Shown here: in pieces, positions 15,106 through 21,561 of the stretch
Layout: each line of letters opens with the position of its first letter
Position numbering within the stretch: the stretch's first letter is position 1
From: Coprococcus sp.
GTDB taxonomy: Bacteria > Bacillota > Clostridia > Lachnospirales > Lachnospiraceae
Reading direction: 5' to 3'
DNA length: 21,561 nt
Assembly (NCBI GenBank): GCA_016297325.1
Contig: JAEDGW010000038.1
Location: 1 to 21,561 of the forward strand
Translations under genes and position numbers: made by a program
The notes under the pieces: generated by a model
Told to the model about the DNA's origin: nothing
The model's database searches: none
The model's input: the letters and a program-made list of their open reading frames with translations, nothing else

Positions 15106-15717
15106 ATGTTGGTGACTGATATCAGGAAGATAGATGACAAGCGGTATTGCCTGTATATAGATTATGAGCCATACGCTTCTGTGTATCCTTCTGATATCAG
15201 GAGGCTGCATCTGAAGACCGGAGAAGAGGTCGGCGAGCCTGTGCTTGCACAGTTCAGACAGGAATATCTTTATAAAAGAGCCCTTAACAAAGCGGTCAAT
15301 TCCATAAAGTTTTCGGATAAGTGTGAGTATGATATCAGACAGAAGCTTAGAGATCTGTACTATGACGAGGAGATCATAGAGTCCACACTGGCTAAGCTCA
15401 GATCATACGGCTATGTTGATGATTTAAGGTATGCGTGTGGATATATACACAGACATACGGCGAAGAAAGGCGCCAGAGTCATAAGTTATGAGCTGGCCAT
15501 GAAGCATATATCCCAGGAGATCATTGAGCAAGCACTTGAGGATACAGATATGCCGGATGAGATGGAGACCATAAGACGTATATTGATCAGGAGATACTCA
15601 ATCGCTGATCTTACAGACAAGAGACAGAAGGTTCTTGCATATATGTCTGGCAAGGGATTTAACCACAGAAAAGTCGCTGAATGTATGCGTGAATTGATAA
15701 GTGGCTCAGATGAATGA
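15106..15717 (+). CDS. recX: Regulatory protein RecX
   Basis: RecX binds RecA filaments and limits their activity. The 203-residue protein has the three-helix repeats of the family. Visible segments are ALNKAVNSIKFSDKCEYDIRQKL, LRDLYYDEEIIESTLAKLRSYGYVDDLRYACGYI (the YGYVDDxRYA signature), KKGARVISYELAMKHISQEI, and a final RKVAECMREL. An N-terminal beta-rich extension (1-60) is common in clostridial RecX. GGAGACGGAT precedes the ATG at 15106. There is no separate promoter, so co-transcription with recA under LexA is likely. Confidence 0.92.
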   Translation: MLVTDIRKIDDKRYCLYIDYEPYASVYPSDIRRLHLKTGEEVGEPVLAQFRQEYLYKRALNKAVNSIKFSDKCEYDIRQKLRDLYYDEEIIESTLAKLRSYGYVDDLRYACGYIHRHTAKKGARVISYELAMKHISQEIIEQALEDTDMPDEMETIRRILIRRYSIADLTDKRQKVLAYMSGKGFNHRKVAECMRELISGSDE

Positions 15718-15765
15718 GTTATTGTACTGATGTCAAAAAAGACAGTCTATTTAGGGTAAATTGAC

Positions 15766-15794
15766 TTGACATAATACATCAAAAATATTAAACT
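15766..15794 (+). promoter_or_regulatory. Probable promoter of rny
   Basis: TTGACA (15766-15771), a 17-bp spacer and TAAACT (15789-15794) form a reasonable sigma-A promoter in the 126-base gap between recX and rny. A TACAAT at 15813-15818 is another -10-like site but lacks a good -35. Confidence 0.5.
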
Positions 15795-15830
15795 TAAATA
15801 GTTGTATTCTTGTACAATGAAAACTTAATA

Positions 15831-15843
15831 AGGAGGTGCTCCT
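15831..15843 (+). promoter_or_regulatory. Shine-Dalgarno of rny inside a perfect inverted repeat
   Basis: AGGAGGTGCTCCT reads as AGGAG, a 3-base centre, and CTCCT, directly before the GTG start at 15844. The strand can either pair with 16S rRNA or fold on itself. The hairpin is short, so its stability is uncertain, but the right arm CTCCT lies exactly in the spacer between ribosome-binding site and start codon. Confidence 0.5.
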
Positions 15844-17397
15844 GTGGATTCACCAATAGTATGGGCGATAGTCATTGCTGTTGTGATTGTGTTACTCATT
15901 GCTACATGGTTTATAGCTATTGCATATCGAAAGAACATAGTTGAGACCAAGATAGGAAGAGCAGAGTCACAGGCAAGAGAGATTATCGATGAGGCTCAGA
16001 AGACCGCCGAAGCTAAGAAGCGCGAGATATTGCTTGAGGCTAAAGAAGGTTCATTGAAGACACGCAATGAGCTTGAGAAGGAAGTCAAGGACAGACGTGG
16101 GGAACTCTCTCGTATGGAGAAAAGAATTCTTGCACGCGAGGAGAATCTTGACAAGAAGACTGAAGCAGTTGAGAAGAAAGAGGCTAGTTTATCAGCCAAG
16201 GAGAGCGCTCTTGACAAGCAGAAGGCAAAGGTTGAAGAGTTACAGGCGAAACGCGTACAGGAACTTGAAAGAATTTCAGGTTTAACCTCTGAACAAGCAA
16301 AGGAATACTTATTAAAAACTGTTGAAGATGAAGTAAAGCATGAAACAGCAGTTATGGTCAAGGAATTAGAAACCAGAGCTAAAGAAGAAGCGAACAAGAA
16401 GGCAAAGGAGTACGTTGTCAATGCAATACAGAGATGTGCTGTTGATCACATATCTGAGACAACGATTTCATTAGTTCAGTTACCTAACGACGAGATGAAG
16501 GGTAGAATAATCGGTAGAGAGGGTAGAAATATCCGTACCTTAGAGACTCTTACAGGTGTTGATCTGATAATTGATGATACACCAGAGGCTGTTATTTTAT
16601 CAAGCTTTGATCCTGTCAGACGTGAGGTAGCGAGAATTGCACTTGAGAAACTGATCGTTGATGGACGAATTCACCCAGCCAGAATTGAAGAGATGGTTGA
16701 GAAAGCGCAGAAGGAAGTAGAAACCATGATGCGTGAGGAAGGTGAAGCTGCTACACTTGAAGTAGGAATTCACGGAATTCATCCAGAATTGGTAAGACTT
16801 CTTGGTAAGTTGAAGTTTAGAACAAGCTACGGTCAGAATGCATTAAAGCATTCTGTTGAAGTAGCACAGTTGTGTGGTTTGTTGGCCGGAGAGATAGGTG
16901 TTGACATTAAGGTTGCAAAGCGTGCCGGACTTCTCCATGATATAGGTAAAGCCTTAGATCATGAGATGGAGGGATCCCACGTTCAGATTGGTGCTGATCT
17001 CTGTAGAAAATACAAAGAGTCAGCAGTTGTTATCAATGCTGTTGAGTCACATCATGGTGATGTTGAGCCAGAGTCATTGATAGCACTTCTTGTACAGGCT
17101 GCTGATACGATTTCAGCCGCAAGACCTGGTGCCAGAAGAGAGACCTTAGAGACTTATACTACGAGACTTAAGAAGTTAGAGGATATAGCTAATTCTCATA
17201 AGGGAGTAGATAAGACATTTGCTATTCAGGCAGGTAGAGAAATTCGTGTGATGGTTGTTCCTGAGCATGTAAGCGATTCTGATATGGTATTGCTGGCCAG
17301 AGATATTGCAAAGCAGATCGAGGACGAGCTTGAATATCCTGGACAGATTAAGGTTAATATTATTAGAGAGTCACGCGTAACAGATTACGCAAAATAA
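15844..17397 (+). CDS. rny: Ribonuclease Y
   Basis: RNase Y is the membrane-bound endoribonuclease that starts mRNA decay in many Firmicutes. The 517-residue protein has an N-terminal membrane anchor (about 5-27). A long charged coiled coil follows (about 30-195). The KH RNA-binding domain contains GRIIGREGRNIRTLE (GREG at 224-227), and the HD catalytic domain contains His365-Asp366 in HDIGKALDHEMEGSH and ESHHGDVEPES. The GTG start at 15844 has AGGAGGTG 5-6 bases upstream. Codon use differs from its neighbours, with many TTA and TTG leucine codons, whereas I found no TTA in recA. A strong terminator follows at once, so it is probably a single-gene unit. The recA-(recX)-rny order is common in Firmicutes. 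Confidence 0.97.
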   Translation: MDSPIVWAIVIAVVIVLLIATWFIAIAYRKNIVETKIGRAESQAREIIDEAQKTAEAKKREILLEAKEGSLKTRNELEKEVKDRRGELSRMEKRILAREENLDKKTEAVEKKEASLSAKESALDKQKAKVEELQAKRVQELERISGLTSEQAKEYLLKTVEDEVKHETAVMVKELETRAKEEANKKAKEYVVNAIQRCAVDHISETTISLVQLPNDEMKGRIIGREGRNIRTLETLTGVDLIIDDTPEAVILSSFDPVRREVARIALEKLIVDGRIHPARIEEMVEKAQKEVETMMREEGEAATLEVGIHGIHPELVRLLGKLKFRTSYGQNALKHSVEVAQLCGLLAGEIGVDIKVAKRAGLLHDIGKALDHEMEGSHVQIGADLCRKYKESAVVINAVESHHGDVEPESLIALLVQAADTISAARPGARRETLETYTTRLKKLEDIANSHKGVDKTFAIQAGREIRVMVVPEHVSDSDMVLLARDIAKQIEDELEYPGQIKVNIIRESRVTDYAK

Positions 17398-17403
17398 AAG
17401 ATG

Positions 17404-17436
17404 GGGTTTGCAGACATATCTGCAAACCCTATTTTT
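17404..17436 (+). terminator. Rho-independent terminator after rny
   Basis: A perfect 11-bp stem, GGGTTTGCAGA (17404-17414) with TCTGCAAACCC (17419-17429), a 4-base loop, and the T-rich tail TATTTTT (17430-17436), beginning six bases after the rny stop. Confidence 0.95.
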
Positions 17437-17481
17437 GCGTGTGGCAATATGGTTGGTGATACAAAATGAGGAGAAACTGCT

Positions 17482-18012
17482 ATGGAAAAATATGTGAGAA
17501 AGAAACTGGAGCTTGCTTATCATGCTCATGTGTTTGATGTATACAATGATCATCTGGAGCTGCCCGATGGCAGAGAGGTCGTGTATGATTATATTGACCA
17601 CAGAGCCGGGGCGTGTGTGCTTCCTGTAACTGATGATGGTAGGCTTATACTTGTAAAACAATATAGAAATTCTATAGATGACATAACATATGAGGTGCCG
17701 GCGGGACTTGTAGATGCTGGTGAAAGCCCTGAGGCTGCTGCAGCCAGGGAACTTGAGGAAGAGACGGGATATGTATCTGGAAGACTTGAGTATATAACAC
17801 GCACTGTCCTTGCCATAGGCACAAGCAACGAGCAGACATATATTTATATTGGCCATGATCTTAAAAGTGGTCATATGTCTCAGGATGCAGATGAGAATAT
17901 TGAATCAGAGATATTTGATGTAAGGAATGCAGAGAGTATGATCAGGGATGGAAGAATAGTGGATTCAAAGACGATAATCGCTGTGTATGCATATATCAAT
18001 TCACTGAAATAA
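17482..18012 (+). CDS. nudF: Nudix hydrolase, ADP-ribose pyrophosphatase type
   Basis: The 176-residue protein is a Nudix enzyme most like ADP-ribose pyrophosphatase, which cleaves ADP-ribose to AMP and ribose 5-phosphate. The complete Nudix box GX5EX7REUXEEXGU spans residues 75-97 (GLVDAGE...RELEEETGY). Upstream, VLPVTDDGRLILVKQYRNSI and TYEVPAGL are typical of the ADP-ribose subgroup. Just after the box, YVSGRLEYITRTVLAIGTSNE fits the substrate-recognition region. GAGGAGAA precedes the ATG at 17482. Its position beside xerD parallels nudF-ripX in B. subtilis. A different nucleoside-diphosphate substrate cannot be excluded from sequence alone. Confidence 0.85.
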   Translation: MEKYVRKKLELAYHAHVFDVYNDHLELPDGREVVYDYIDHRAGACVLPVTDDGRLILVKQYRNSIDDITYEVPAGLVDAGESPEAAAARELEEETGYVSGRLEYITRTVLAIGTSNEQTYIYIGHDLKSGHMSQDADENIESEIFDVRNAESMIRDGRIVDSKTIIAVYAYINSLK

Positions 18013-18131
18013 AGAATAAATGCTGTTCCACATAATTCGAAACAAGCAAAATGGGACATGAATTAAAAAATGTGAAATAAATTTGAAAATAATTATGTCA
18101 ATATCTGGTATACATAATTTAAACAGACACC

Positions 18132-18176
18132 GCATTTGGTATTTTTTGGCTAAAAGCCGCAAATGCTTGATTTTAC
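18132..18176 (+). terminator. Possible terminator downstream of nudF
   Basis: GCATTTG (18132-18138) pairs with CAAATGC (18160-18166). Inside it a second hairpin, GGCT (18148-18151) with AGCC (18155-18158), has an AAA loop. A modest TTGATTTTACTTG tail follows. The long bulge and weak T-run make this uncertain; it could instead be a leader structure. Confidence 0.35.
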
Positions 18177-18191
18177 TTGTTAAAATAGTGT

Positions 18192-18220
18192 TTGATTTTC
18201 TTTACATTTCTATTTATAAT
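18192..18220 (+). promoter_or_regulatory. Promoter of xerD
   Basis: TTGATT (18192-18197), a 17-bp spacer and a perfect TATAAT (18215-18220) lie about 35 bases before the xerD start. This separates xerD from nudF transcription. Confidence 0.75.
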
Positions 18221-18255
18221 TGAGTTTAGTCTACATAACTAAGGGGATAAATTAA

Positions 18256-19134
18256 GTGGAGCAGTACATAGACAGATACGTTGAATATTTAAAAAATGTA
18301 AAAAAATCAAGTGAGAATACAGTTGCGTCATACAGGAGAGATCTGTGCAAATTTGTAAAGTATTTTCAGGAAAAGGGGATAGTCCGGCTTGAGGATATCA
18401 ATGAGACGTACATAACTTCGTATGTTCTTGATCTTGAGAAAAAGGGAATGTCTATGGCCACGGTATCCAGAAACATTGCGTCTATAAAGTCATTTTACGC
18501 ATATCTTATGAGAGAGAAGATGGTTGACAGTGATCCGTCAGAGGGAATAAAGCCTCCTAAGATCGTGAAAAAGGCGCCTGAGATACTTTCCATTGAAGAG
18601 GTGAACAGACTTCTTGATCAGCCTACCATAAAGACTCCTAAGGGAATAAGAGATAAGGCTATGCTTGAACTTCTCTATGCTACGGGAATCAGGGTGACAG
18701 AGCTTGTGACTCTTAAGCTTACGGATGTGAATATAAAGCTTGGATTTATAGAGTGTCATGATGGAGACAGGGTTAGGACTGTGCCTGTTGCAGAGATTGC
18801 ACAGAGAGCCCTCAGCAGATATATAACGGAAGTCAGGGATGACATGAGCGGTGGAAGCGATTATTTGTTCTTCAACTGCAAGGGAGCGCCTATGACCAGA
18901 CAGGGCTTCTGGAAGATCATCAAATATTATGCCGCAGAAGCGGGAATAGATAAAGATATAACACCGCATATGATAAGGCATTCATTTGCTTCACATATGC
19001 TTGGGAATGGTGCGGATATCAAATCTGTCCAGGAGATGCTGGGACATGTGGATATTTCCACGACTCAGATATATCTCACGAATAAGCAGAGCAAGCTCAA
19101 GGAAGAGTATACAAAAGCTTATCCAAGAGCCTGA
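18256..19134 (+). CDS. xerD: Site-specific tyrosine recombinase XerD
   Basis: XerD works with XerC or alone at dif to resolve chromosome dimers. The 292-residue protein has the SAM-like N-terminal DNA-binding domain (about 1-85; YLKNVKKSSENTVASYRRDL) and the catalytic domain with Arg146 (ATGIRVTEL), His238 and Arg241 (HMIRHSF), His264 (LGHVD) and nucleophile Tyr273 (TQIYLT). The beta-hairpin normally reading GKGNKER is HDGDRVR here, so the usual catalytic lysine is not visible at that position. The length and the single-copy-like context beside nudF favour XerD over an integrase. The GTG at 18256 follows AAGGGGAT (18241-18248). The next gene lies 31 bases downstream without a terminator. Confidence 0.9.
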   Translation: MEQYIDRYVEYLKNVKKSSENTVASYRRDLCKFVKYFQEKGIVRLEDINETYITSYVLDLEKKGMSMATVSRNIASIKSFYAYLMREKMVDSDPSEGIKPPKIVKKAPEILSIEEVNRLLDQPTIKTPKGIRDKAMLELLYATGIRVTELVTLKLTDVNIKLGFIECHDGDRVRTVPVAEIAQRALSRYITEVRDDMSGGSDYLFFNCKGAPMTRQGFWKIIKYYAAEAGIDKDITPHMIRHSFASHMLGNGADIKSVQEMLGHVDISTTQIYLTNKQSKLKEEYTKAYPRA

Positions 19135-19165
19135 CTATAAAAGATACTAAGGAGACAATTTAATC

Positions 19166-20014
19166 ATGGAAAACAATTACTTTTTGCCGGCGCAGATAAT
19201 TGAGAATAATCTGAAGGCGGGAGTCACCAAGGCGAATCTTAAGTTATACAAGATGATACTTATGGGATTCTTTGCCGGAATGTTCATAGCCATAGGCGCA
19301 GAGGGATCGAATCTGGCAGTTCACACGGTCAGCAACTTTGGTCTTGCTAAGACTCTTGCGGGATGCGTATTCCCTGTAGGACTCATGATGCTGTCACTTA
19401 TCGGTGCAGAGCTGTTCACAGGAAACTGCATGATGATCTCGGCAGTGATTGATGGAAGGATAAAGCTTATCCAGATGCTTAAGAACTGGGTTGTTGTTTA
19501 TTTCAGCAATATGCTTGGATCTGTTGTCACAGCTGCCCTGATATACGGAAGCGGTCAGTTTGACAATTCTGCAGGAGGACTTGGAGCTTACACAATAAAG
19601 GTTGCCATGGGTAAGACAGGATTGGAATTTGGCAATGCTCTCGTATCAGGAATTATGTGTAACGTACTTGTATGCGTTGCGGTTCTTATGGCTTCAGCAG
19701 CAAAGGATGTCATAGGTAAACTTTTTGCATGCTTCTTCCCAATCATGGTGTTTGTTGTGTCAGGATTCGAGCACTGCGTTGCGAATATGTATTATATTCC
19801 GGCCGGTATCATGGCCGCATCAAACAGCAAATATGTTGATAAGGCGTGCGAGCTTTACGGCTACACAGCACAGCAGATACACGATCAGCTCACAGTTGGA
19901 AGCTTCTTTGGCTCAAACCTGCTTCCTGTAACAATAGGCAACATCATCGGCGGCGGTGTGATAGTTGGAATTGGCCTCTACATTATCAATAAGCCGAAGA
20001 AGACCGAGGAGTAG
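19166..20014 (+). CDS. Formate/nitrite transporter family channel (FocA/NirC type)
   Basis: A 282-residue FNT-family membrane channel for small monovalent anions such as formate or nitrite. Six helices are visible. Family motifs are AELFTGNCM, GNALVSGIMCNVLVCVAV, the central SGFEHCVANMYYIPAG (His203, the conserved pore histidine) and LLPVTIGNIIGG. The length and the FEHC motif fit FocA-like formate channels, and formate is a common fermentation product in Lachnospiraceae, but nitrite cannot be ruled out. AAGGAGAC lies upstream of ATG 19166. It probably shares the xerD transcript, ending at the hairpin at 20111-20153. No pyruvate formate-lyase gene is adjacent. Confidence 0.9.
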   Translation: MENNYFLPAQIIENNLKAGVTKANLKLYKMILMGFFAGMFIAIGAEGSNLAVHTVSNFGLAKTLAGCVFPVGLMMLSLIGAELFTGNCMMISAVIDGRIKLIQMLKNWVVVYFSNMLGSVVTAALIYGSGQFDNSAGGLGAYTIKVAMGKTGLEFGNALVSGIMCNVLVCVAVLMASAAKDVIGKLFACFFPIMVFVVSGFEHCVANMYYIPAGIMAASNSKYVDKACELYGYTAQQIHDQLTVGSFFGSNLLPVTIGNIIGGGVIVGIGLYIINKPKKTEE

Positions 20015-20110
20015 ATCTTAAAGGTCAGGGAAAATAAAGATAATACAGACGGTATAAAAAACTAAAAATATATAAAACGATAAATAATATAGAGAAAAGT
20101 TATCTAAAGA

Positions 20111-20153
20111 AAAAACAGAAGATTTAGCGTAATGGCTGAATCTTCTGTTTTTC
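20111..20153. terminator. Bidirectional rho-independent terminator between the FNT gene and aroC
   Basis: ACAGAAGATT (20115-20124) pairs with AATCTTCTGT (20039+, at 20139-20148). An inner TAGC/GCTG stem extends it (one T-G pair), with a GTAATG loop at 20129-20134. The stem is flanked by AAAA on the left and TTTT on the right, so it can end transcription from both the plus-strand FNT gene and the minus-strand aroC. Confidence 0.9.
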
Positions 20154-20252
20154 TATATTTATATTAGGATTTCTGTGTTTTTGTGCTTCCCTATATTTTA
20201 TTTTAGAAATTTCTATAATCCTTAGATTTTCTGTTTAAAAAGATTGACTATT

Positions 20253-21353
20253 TTACATATTGTAAAAGTCAATTATTCTGTCCATTCGTGATGACATGTT
20301 TTCAAACAGAAGATCAAGAATGGTAAGCGCTGCCATGGACTCTACGACAACCACGGCACGTGGGCCAATGATAGGATCGTGGCGTCCCCGGATCGATACT
20401 TCGATGTTCTCCCCAGATTTGTTCACTGTTTTCTGTGCGGAAGCGATGGAAGGAGTAGGCTTAAAATGCGCTTTTATCAGAATATCTGAACCGTCGCTCA
20501 TTCCACCGAGGATTCCTCCGGCGTGGTTCGTCTCCTTTGTAACTTTATCGCTATCCATAATGAAATTGTCATTGTTATAAGAACCTCTGCTGGATGAGAC
20601 CTCTGTGCCGTCGCCAATCTCGATGGCCTTGACCGCCCCGATGGACATGATGGCTTTGGCAAGACATGCATCAAGTTTGTCAAATACCGGTTCACCTATA
20701 CCTGCCGGCATTCCGTGAACGACACATTCTACACTTGATCCTATAGAGTCGTTTTCTGCCATGCAGTCGGAGAGAAGAGTGGATGCCTTCTCATATGCAT
20801 CCGGGTCTGGCATGTTGAGATCGTTCTTAGCGATGTAATCAGCGTCAAAACGGTCTCGGTCTATATGTACATCACCTATGGAAGATACATAAGTTGATAT
20901 GGTTATTCCGAGTCCTTTTAATATTTTGGAGGCGATGGCACCGGCGGCTACACGGCCTATGGTTTCACGGCCTGATGAACGTCCGCCGCCTCTGTAGTCT
21001 CTGAAACCGTACTTCTCGTCAAAAGTGTAGTCGGCGTGTCCAGGTCTGTAATATGTGGCGATATCGCCGTAATCGCCTGAACGCTGTGAAGTATTCCTCA
21101 CCATCATGGAAATAGGAGTTCCAGTTGTCTTTCCCTCAAATATACCTGACAATATCTCTACGGTGTCAGATTCTTTTCTTGGTGTAGAAAACTGTGAAAA
21201 ACCAGGTTTTCTTCTATCCAGAAATATCTGTATATCCTCCTCACACAGAGGAAGACCTGCCGGACATCCGTCAACGACCACACCGAGTGCTTTGCCGTGG
21301 GATTCGCCCCATGTTGTAATAGTGAATTTATTTCCTATGGTAGAACCTGCCAT
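20253..21353 (-). CDS. aroC: Chorismate synthase
   Basis: AroC converts 5-enolpyruvylshikimate 3-phosphate to chorismate, the last step of the shikimate pathway, using reduced FMN. The 366-residue protein shows TTWGESHGKALGVVVDGCP (GESHG at 16-20), LDRRKPGFSQFSTPRKE, RPGHADYTFDEKYGFRDYRG, GGRSSGRETIGRVAAGAIA and the C-terminal RGRHDPIIGPRAVVVVESM, all diagnostic. The length is normal. The ATG at 21351-21353 follows AAGGAGAC. No other aro gene lies within the window, so it appears as a single unit with its own promoter and terminator. Confidence 0.97.
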   Translation of the reverse strand: MAGSTIGNKFTITTWGESHGKALGVVVDGCPAGLPLCEEDIQIFLDRRKPGFSQFSTPRKESDTVEILSGIFEGKTTGTPISMMVRNTSQRSGDYGDIATYYRPGHADYTFDEKYGFRDYRGGGRSSGRETIGRVAAGAIASKILKGLGITISTYVSSIGDVHIDRDRFDADYIAKNDLNMPDPDAYEKASTLLSDCMAENDSIGSSVECVVHGMPAGIGEPVFDKLDACLAKAIMSIGAVKAIEIGDGTEVSSSRGSYNNDNFIMDSDKVTKETNHAGGILGGMSDGSDILIKAHFKPTPSIASAQKTVNKSGENIEVSIRGRHDPIIGPRAVVVVESMAALTILDLLFENMSSRMDRIIDFYNM

Positions 21354-21408
21354 AATCTGTCTCCTTTCAGAACGTTATACGTTTCATGCCTTATATCTGT
21401 GCTAGCTT

Positions 21409-21438
21409 ATTATAGCATATTAGGGGCTGGCATAACAA
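21409..21438 (-). promoter_or_regulatory. Promoter of aroC, extended -10
   Basis: On the minus strand TTGTTA (21433-21438), an 18-bp spacer and a perfect TATAAT (21409-21414) with TGC just upstream form an extended -10 promoter about 55 bases from the aroC start. The leader contains a short inverted repeat AACGT-TAT-ACGTT at 21371-21383. Confidence 0.7.
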
Positions 21439-21519
21439 GGTTTGAGTAAAATACTGTGAAGTGTGAAAGTGTAGAATGTATGAAATTGGGTGTGTGTAGT
21501 AATAGATGGTATGTATGGA

Positions 21520-21561
21520 GAGAGTGTGTATATAGAGAGTGTGTATATAGAGAGCGTGTAT
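21520..21561 (+). repeat. 15-bp tandem repeat running off the right edge
   Basis: The unit GAGAGTGTGTATATA occurs at 21520-21534 and 21535-21549, with a third, partial copy at 21550-21561 that has one T-to-C change. The preceding 80 bases are also rich in GT, GTATG and GAGAG, and hold no gene. The array may continue beyond the window. Confidence 0.85.

Noticed and set aside
21370..21385. A possible second LexA box in the aroC leader (GAAC...GTTTC)
   Set aside because: The half-sites are separated by 7 bases instead of 4 and the right half is poor; a chance inverted repeat is more likely.
1..21561. CRISPR array, tRNA or rRNA genes, riboswitch
   Set aside because: No regularly spaced repeats, cloverleaf-like arms or conserved riboswitch cores were seen on either strand by eye.

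Overview
The window looks like chromosomal core sequence from a low-to-mid GC Firmicute of the class Clostridia, most likely Lachnospiraceae (Coprococcus/Roseburia-like; the genus is a guess). The reasons are AGA/ATA-rich codon use, strong AGGAGG ribosome-binding sites, the Firmicute-type order rpmB / asp23 (yloU) / fakA (yloV) / recG, the rsmD-coaD block near ylbJ and ylbM (tmcAL), recA-recX-rny, and a gut-type membrane-anchored GH5 endoglucanase. I see no rRNA, tRNA, insertion sequence, prophage or CRISPR array.

Layout. (1) 1-315: the 5' end of rpmB on the minus strand, with divergent promoters for rpmB and the next operon. (2) 316-11329: ten closely spaced plus-strand genes: an Asp23/YloU protein, fakA, recG, a four-gene insert (MoxR AAA+ ATPase, DUF58 protein, multi-TM protein with a DUF4129-like tail, GH5 endoglucanase with a CBM2-like module), rsmD, coaD, and a coiled-coil SepIVA/DivIVA-like protein with a very acidic tail. 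The only convincing promoter is at the far left and no internal terminator is visible, so this may be one long operon. (3) 11360-13596: tmcAL and ylbJ on the minus strand, convergent with region 2. (4) 13597-17436: a 385-bp intergenic region with a LexA-controlled recA promoter, then recA, recX and rny (RNase Y), ending in a strong hairpin terminator. (5) 17482-20014: nudF-like Nudix hydrolase, xerD with its own promoter, and a formate/nitrite channel. (6) 20111-20153: a bidirectional terminator, then aroC on the minus strand with its promoter, and a 15-bp tandem repeat running off the right end.

Functionally most of this is housekeeping: ribosome assembly and rRNA methylation (rpmB, rsmD), fatty acid phosphorylation (fakA), recombination and repair (recG, recA, recX, xerD), CoA synthesis (coaD), tRNA modification (tmcAL), mRNA decay (rny) and aromatic amino acid synthesis (aroC). 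The accessory-looking part is 4462-9424. There a MoxR/DUF58/TgpA-type membrane set is present, but the TgpA-like member lacks its transglutaminase domain, and a surface-anchored cellulase follows directly. That block, the coaD-linked SepIVA-like protein, the unusual leucine codon use and Shine-Dalgarno hairpin of rny, and the XerD lacking the usual hairpin lysine are the points most worth following up. I did not find an obvious wholly new defence or mobile system.
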